This document shows positions 60,271 through 64,000 of a DNA stretch of 64,000 nt, in pieces. Each line of letters starts with the position of its first letter. The stretch's first letter is position 1. The notes beneath the pieces are model-generated. The model searched no databases. It saw nothing but the letters and a program-made list of their open reading frames with translations, and had not been told where the DNA came from. Origin of the DNA: Paenibacillus allorhizosphaerae (GTDB taxonomy: Bacteria; Bacillota; Bacilli; Paenibacillales; NBRC-103111); NCBI RefSeq assembly GCF_910594985.1, contig NZ_CAJVCE010000004.1:361933-425932 (forward strand). The letters run 5' to 3'. Both the position numbers and the translations under genes were made by a program.

Positions 60271-61070
60271 TCCGGCTCATTGACACGCTTTCATACAACA
60301 ACAAGCTGCGCGCCGTCTCCCCGTTGTGGAAAAGCGGATTTGCAGCCGTCTTATTTACGCTGTCTTATGCTGCACATCCCATAGTGCAGATGCTGCTTAT
60401 CGGCTGGCTGTTCGTTTGGACGGTGGGCTATGCGCGGATTCCGGTCAAATACGTCGCCCTATTGTACGGAGGCCCTTGCCTGTTCTACGCAGCCAGCTTG
60501 CCGTCGCTGCTGATCGAGCTTCGATCCGCCGACAACATATCCGGTATGCCGCCAACGTTCGTTTTGTTTTCATTCGCGCATTGGACGGCGTATATTCCCG
60601 AGGCACGGCTGTACATGACGGATGATTTGTTCTTGCGCATTGTTGCTTGCGTCTCGTGCTTAACGTTTGTCATCGTCACGACCCCTGTCTCCGATCTGTT
60701 TCAGGTACTGAAAAAATTGCGTGTTCCGGGCCTCGTGCTTGAAATCATGCTGATCATGCACCGTTTTTTATTTTTGCTTAACGATACTGCCCACGATTTG
60801 TATACGGCGCAGCAAGCCCGCGGAGGCCAGACCGGATTGAGAAGCCGACTGCACGATACGGCGATGCTCGCGGTCAGGCTGTTCGGCAAAACGATGCAGC
60901 GCTACAAAGCGCTATCGTACGGGCTTGTGGCACGCGGATTTACGGATGAAATCCGGATGGCTCCTTACGAAGCTTCTGCCGTCCCTTTCCGTTACCGCCG
61001 GGAAAGCGCAGCCGGCATCCTGTTGTTGTTCGCGCTCGAATGCTGGCTTCGATGGAGGGACATCCGATGA
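60267..61070 (+). CDS. cbiQ: ECF cobalt transporter transmembrane T component
   Basis: A 267-residue membrane subunit linking the ATPase to CbiM/CbiN. It has about five hydrophobic segments in the N-terminal two thirds and the cytoplasmic coupling sequences RVPGLVLEIMLIMHRFLFLL and QQARGGQTGLRSR with YGLVARGFTDEIR; the A-R-G motifs are those that contact the ATPase. The ATG at 60267 overlaps the cbiN stop. It ends as ATGA with cbiO. Confidence 0.95.
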   Translation: MIRLIDTLSYNNKLRAVSPLWKSGFAAVLFTLSYAAHPIVQMLLIGWLFVWTVGYARIPVKYVALLYGGPCLFYAASLPSLLIELRSADNISGMPPTFVLFSFAHWTAYIPEARLYMTDDLFLRIVACVSCLTFVIVTTPVSDLFQVLKKLRVPGLVLEIMLIMHRFLFLLNDTAHDLYTAQQARGGQTGLRSRLHDTAMLAVRLFGKTMQRYKALSYGLVARGFTDEIRMAPYEASAVPFRYRRESAAGILLLFALECWLRWRDIR

Positions 61071-61918
61071 ATCCGATAAATTCTGCGTATTCTATAATGG
61101 AGGCGAAAGGGGTTAGCTTCGGTTATCCCGGAACCGACAAGAAAGCCTTGCGCGAACTCAACCTCTGCCTGCCAAAGGGCAAGAAAACGGCCATCTGCGG
61201 CCATAACGGCTCCGGCAAATCGACCTTTTTTCTTCACGCCATCGGCATACACCGTCCCTCATCCGGACAAATGCTGTGGAGAGGCTCGGCATTGTCTTAT
61301 CGGCCGAATGATTTGAAAACGCTGCGGCAGCAGATCGGACTTGTATTTCAAGATCCGGAGCAGCAGCTCATTTTGAACACGCCGTATGAAGACGTAACGT
61401 TCGGTTTGCGCAATGCCGGAATGTCCGAGCCGAACATTCGCCTTCGTGCCGGTAACACGCTGGATGCGATGGGACTGGCTTCCGTCGCGGATACCCCGAT
61501 TCATCATCTAAGCCTTGGATTAAAAAAACGCGTCGCCTTGGCCGGCGTCCTTGCGCTTGAGCCCGAGCTGCTGCTGCTGGACGAGCCGACCGCTTACTTG
61601 GACCGGGCGTCCGAACGGCAATTGGTCGACGAGCTGAACCGGATTCACGCGAGCGGCGTCACCGTCGCGATGGCTACTCATGATATGAACCTTGCCTATG
61701 CGTGGGCCGATTGGATTCTTGTCATGGAACAAGGACAATGCGTCATGCAGGGCACGCCGCAGCAGGTGTTCGAGGATCGGGACGCCATTGTCTCGCTTGG
61801 GCTGGAGCTGCCCATGCTGCTGGAACTATGGTATGCGCTTCCCGAATTTCTGCGAGAGGGAACTCCTCCGCGCAGCGTGGAACACTTTAAACAGTTGGTC
61901 AAAAAACCGATACGCTGA
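61067..61918 (+). CDS. cbiO: ECF cobalt transporter ATP-binding protein
   Basis: A 283-residue ABC ATPase that powers cobalt import. Walker A is GHNGSGKSTFFLH, the Q-loop is IGLVFQDPEQQLILNTPYEDV, Walker B is LLLLDEPTAYLD and the H-loop is VAMATHDMNLAYAWAD. The ABC signature reads LSLGLKKRVALAG, where LSGGQ is usual, a departure that deserves note though the rest is intact. I chose ATG 61067 (GGAGGGACATCCG upstream, overlapping the cbiQ stop); ATG 61040 would add nine residues. Last gene of cbiMNQO. Confidence 0.95.
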   Translation: MNPINSAYSIMEAKGVSFGYPGTDKKALRELNLCLPKGKKTAICGHNGSGKSTFFLHAIGIHRPSSGQMLWRGSALSYRPNDLKTLRQQIGLVFQDPEQQLILNTPYEDVTFGLRNAGMSEPNIRLRAGNTLDAMGLASVADTPIHHLSLGLKKRVALAGVLALEPELLLLDEPTAYLDRASERQLVDELNRIHASGVTVAMATHDMNLAYAWADWILVMEQGQCVMQGTPQQVFEDRDAIVSLGLELPMLLELWYALPEFLREGTPPRSVEHFKQLVKKPIR

Positions 61919-61924
61919 TCCAGC

Positions 61925-61975
61925 AAAAAAACAAGACCGATATGACCCGAAGTAGGGGGCCGGTCTTGTTTTTTT
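61925..61975. terminator. Bidirectional terminator between cbiO and the GH43 gene
   Basis: ACAAGACCG (61931-61939) and CGGTCTTGT (61961-61969) pair; A-run on the left and T-run on the right make it work in both directions. It lies between the convergent stops at 61918 and 62005. Confidence 0.9.
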
Positions 61976-62004
61976 CGGGATGTCAACGGCTAACGCGTCG
62001 TTTG

Positions 62005-63393
62005 TCACGCCCCATAATGCTCGGTCACAAGAAACCGCTGCGCCTGACGGGTGCGCAGATCCGGCTGCAAAGCACAAACGTGAAGCAATCCGTCGAATTG
62101 CTTGTTCAAGGTCAGCACTTCGCCGGTAACCCGATTTTGGATAAAATACCAGCCCGGCTTTTCATCCTCCATGAGCTTCCACTGCTGGATCGGACGATCC
62201 GATCTGTCCGTAAGTGAAACGAGTGCACCCGTCTCATCATTACTCCGTACCGTCGGCTCCAAATATTGCATGGAGTCGCTATTTCTGATTCGGACATAAC
62301 CGTCTGCGACCGATTCGAGCATCCATTGCTGTGTAATGGAAGCATACGAGAGCCTTTTAGCGATCACATGGGGCTCTCCTTCCCCCTGCGCAGTCAAATA
62401 ACGGTGGGAACCGCTGCGGATTCGCCATATGCCGCTTCTCTCCCTTTCGGTCCGGGTCCTCCCGGAATCCGCGTCAATCACAACCGAATCCGCCCAATTC
62501 AACGCGAGCGACTCGCCGTCGGGAAACTCAAGCGGCAAAATCGCATAGGAAGAGCTGTGATAATCGACCGGATCCCATCGGTCGCCGATATACAGGTAAC
62601 TTGTCGTTTCGGTACCCTGCACCTGCAAAATACAGGTCGGCTGCGTATCGTACGTCGTCGGCCCTCCGAAATCGACAAGCTCCGACCACCGGCCCGTAAT
62701 CGTGCGCGCGCAAGCATACTTCCCCTGGTTCGGCTCCCAGCCCGTGCATCCCGAGGTAAGCATATAGTAAACGCCGTCCCGCTTCACCAGTGCCGGGGCT
62801 TCCCGGTACTGGCCGGGCCACAGCGTTTTGACATGTTCGTCAATCGCAAGATAATTACGGCTTAGCCTGTAAATATGCAGGTCGGCATTATCCCGAGCCG
62901 CCGAAATAAAATACGCCGTTCCGTCGTCGTCGGCGAACAAAGTGCAGTCCCTCGACATGTGGCCGACCGGATCGAAGCTTCCGTGGTATACATACGCCCC
63001 GTCAACGGTATCGCAGGTTGCGATGGCGCAGCGTGCGGCGGAATAATCTTTGCCGTTCTCCCAATGCATCCACATGACGTACTTGCCCGTCTGCTTATTG
63101 TAAATGACCTTCGGACGCTCGATGTTGGCGCCTCTGCCGGTCTCCGAATCGGTGATAAGCTCGGGAGCCGTACGCGTCTCGATCGGCCGAAACGGAGCAT
63201 CCAGCGTCAGGACGTCTCCCCGAAACTCCCAATCGCTTAAATTAGCCGAACGGTAGCAGGATACCCGCTTGCTCCCTTCCCTGTTTTCACCGAACCAGTA
63301 AAAGTAACCATTTGTCCGCAGCATACCGCCACCGTGCGCATGGATCGGTTTGCCGGAAGTGTCGTGCCATAAAGAACCGTTCATGAAAGCCAT
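62005..63393 (-). CDS. GH43-family glycosidase with C-terminal ricin-like lectin domain
   Basis: A 462-residue enzyme expected to cleave arabinose-, xylose- or galactose-containing glycans. The N-terminal five-blade propeller begins PIHAHGGGMLRTNGYFYWFG; further blocks are VIYNKQTGKYVMWMHWEN, DCTLFADDDGTAYFI with the central Asp, and APALVKRDGVYYMLTSGCTGW with the usual Glu region. From about residue 320 a ricin-B-type domain is suggested by three units with QWMLESV and QQWKLMED motifs. There is no signal peptide, so it should be cytosolic, acting on imported oligosaccharides. The start at 63393 has AGGAATTC in front. It follows a sugar-binding-protein gene on the same strand. Confidence 0.88.
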   Translation of the reverse strand: MAFMNGSLWHDTSGKPIHAHGGGMLRTNGYFYWFGENREGSKRVSCYRSANLSDWEFRGDVLTLDAPFRPIETRTAPELITDSETGRGANIERPKVIYNKQTGKYVMWMHWENGKDYSAARCAIATCDTVDGAYVYHGSFDPVGHMSRDCTLFADDDGTAYFISAARDNADLHIYRLSRNYLAIDEHVKTLWPGQYREAPALVKRDGVYYMLTSGCTGWEPNQGKYACARTITGRWSELVDFGGPTTYDTQPTCILQVQGTETTSYLYIGDRWDPVDYHSSSYAILPLEFPDGESLALNWADSVVIDADSGRTRTERERSGIWRIRSGSHRYLTAQGEGEPHVIAKRLSYASITQQWMLESVADGYVRIRNSDSMQYLEPTVRSNDETGALVSLTDRSDRPIQQWKLMEDEKPGWYFIQNRVTGEVLTLNKQFDGLLHVCALQPDLRTRQAQRFLVTEHYGA

Positions 63394-63419
63394 ACTGAAT
63401 TCCTCCGATATTTGTTTAT

Positions 63420-64000
63420 TTATTTCTTGCCAGCGCCGGCATCCACCTGCTTGATGTGATTTTGGATCGCCTCTTCCGCCGAGCGCAGCGCCGTATTCAC
63501 ATCCTGCTCGCCGCTCAAAAACTTGGCGACCTGCTCGTTCATGATTTTACCGGCGTCCGGATATTTGCTCGTTGCGGTATAGGCAGGAATGTAGCGGCCC
63601 TTGAATATCGCATCCAGGTGCTTCCCTTGCAGCGCCGGCATATCCGCACCCAGCTCGCGTTTAATCGCGCTATCTTTCAAAACCGATAATTTACCGGACG
63701 CCCGGGTCAGCTTCTTTTGAATTTCGTCCGAAGTTAACGTTTCGATGACCTTGAACGCTTCATCCTTATGCTTACTCTGCTTCGAGACGAAAATGACGTG
63801 CTCATCGACCATGCCGGCCTGATTCGGTTTGTCCGGATAGCTCGGGTACTGCGCAATATCCCAATTTAGACCTTTGGCCGCATCCGATTGCAGCAGATTA
63901 AAGTTGTTGCCGGTAGCGAACATGGCCAAATTGCGGTCCTTGATAAACTGGTTGCGCTGATGGACGTTCGGAACGGGCTCGTTGGATGGGATCGACTCGA
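63420..64000 (-). CDS. Extracellular sugar-binding protein, C-terminal part (continues past window)
   Basis: A partial coding region; the frame is open to the right edge, and the N-terminus with any lipoprotein signal lies outside. Visible sequence of about 193 residues matches family-1 solute-binding proteins: LAMFATGNNFNLLQSD, VDEHVIFVSKQSKHKDEAFKVIETLTSDEIQKKLTRASGK split across the usual last third, and a helical end. It should deliver a glycan fragment to an ABC importer, and the GH43 gene begins 26 bases after its stop, so import and intracellular cleavage are probably linked. The last residues are Lys-rich. Confidence 0.88.
   Translation of the reverse strand, partial: ESIPSNEPVPNVHQRNQFIKDRNLAMFATGNNFNLLQSDAAKGLNWDIAQYPSYPDKPNQAGMVDEHVIFVSKQSKHKDEAFKVIETLTSDEIQKKLTRASGKLSVLKDSAIKRELGADMPALQGKHLDAIFKGRYIPAYTATSKYPDAGKIMNEQVAKFLSGEQDVNTALRSAEEAIQNHIKQVDAGAGKK

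Overview
The window looks like a chromosomal segment of a Gram-positive, spore-former-type Firmicute, most probably Paenibacillus or a close relative. Supporting signs are strong AGGAGG-type ribosome sites, frequent GTG/TTG starts, two large surface proteins ending in three SLH domains, many carbohydrate ABC-transport parts, and an anaerobic (cobalt-early) cobalamin operon in the gene order known from Bacillus megaterium. The organism assignment is inference. No rRNA, tRNA, CRISPR array, insertion sequence or integrase was found.

Layout. 1-6.6 kb: minus-strand genes for an ankyrin protein, a DedA membrane protein, an amidohydrolase coupled to a very long GNAT fusion protein, and a decayed gene. 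6.7-17.2 kb: a plus-strand operon that mixes two sugar-importer permeases and a lipoprotein binding protein with a MacA-like adaptor and a MacB-like permease, plus a large secreted protein, followed by an OmpR-type two-component system; no ATPase is encoded in it. 17.3-26.4 kb: a MazG-like protein, then a minus-strand operon (GNAT, small DUF6916-like protein, three tail-collar proteins, a 2037-residue Ig-repeat SLH protein) that looks like a surface-structure locus.

26.6-38.7 kb: a mixed accessory stretch with a Tat-exported PhoX-like phosphatase, a sigma factor with a 370-residue extra C-terminus, VOC and DinB proteins, a fosmidomycin-resistance-type exporter, an APH-type kinase, a broken DUF1259 gene, a methyltransferase, a WYL regulator with an alpha/alpha-toroid protein, a GyrI-like protein and a ThuA-like protein. 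38.8-46.8 kb: an RCC1/Big_2/SLH surface protein, a second phosphotransferase, a class I aminotransferase, a CBO0543-type membrane protein and NAD synthetase.

46.9-61.9 kb: the cobalamin locus. A minus-strand operon (cbiH60, cbiX, cbiJ, cbiC, cbiD, cbiET, cbiL, cbiF, cbiG, a nitroreductase, cbiA) makes the corrin ring from sirohydrochlorin up to the a,c-diamide, and the divergent cbiMNQO operon imports cobalt. Each begins with its own cobalamin riboswitch and intrinsic terminator, and the two predicted promoters share one -35 element. 62.0-64.0 kb: a GH43 glycosidase with a ricin-like lectin domain and the C-terminal part of a sugar-binding protein, probably the downstream end of a hemicellulose-use operon.
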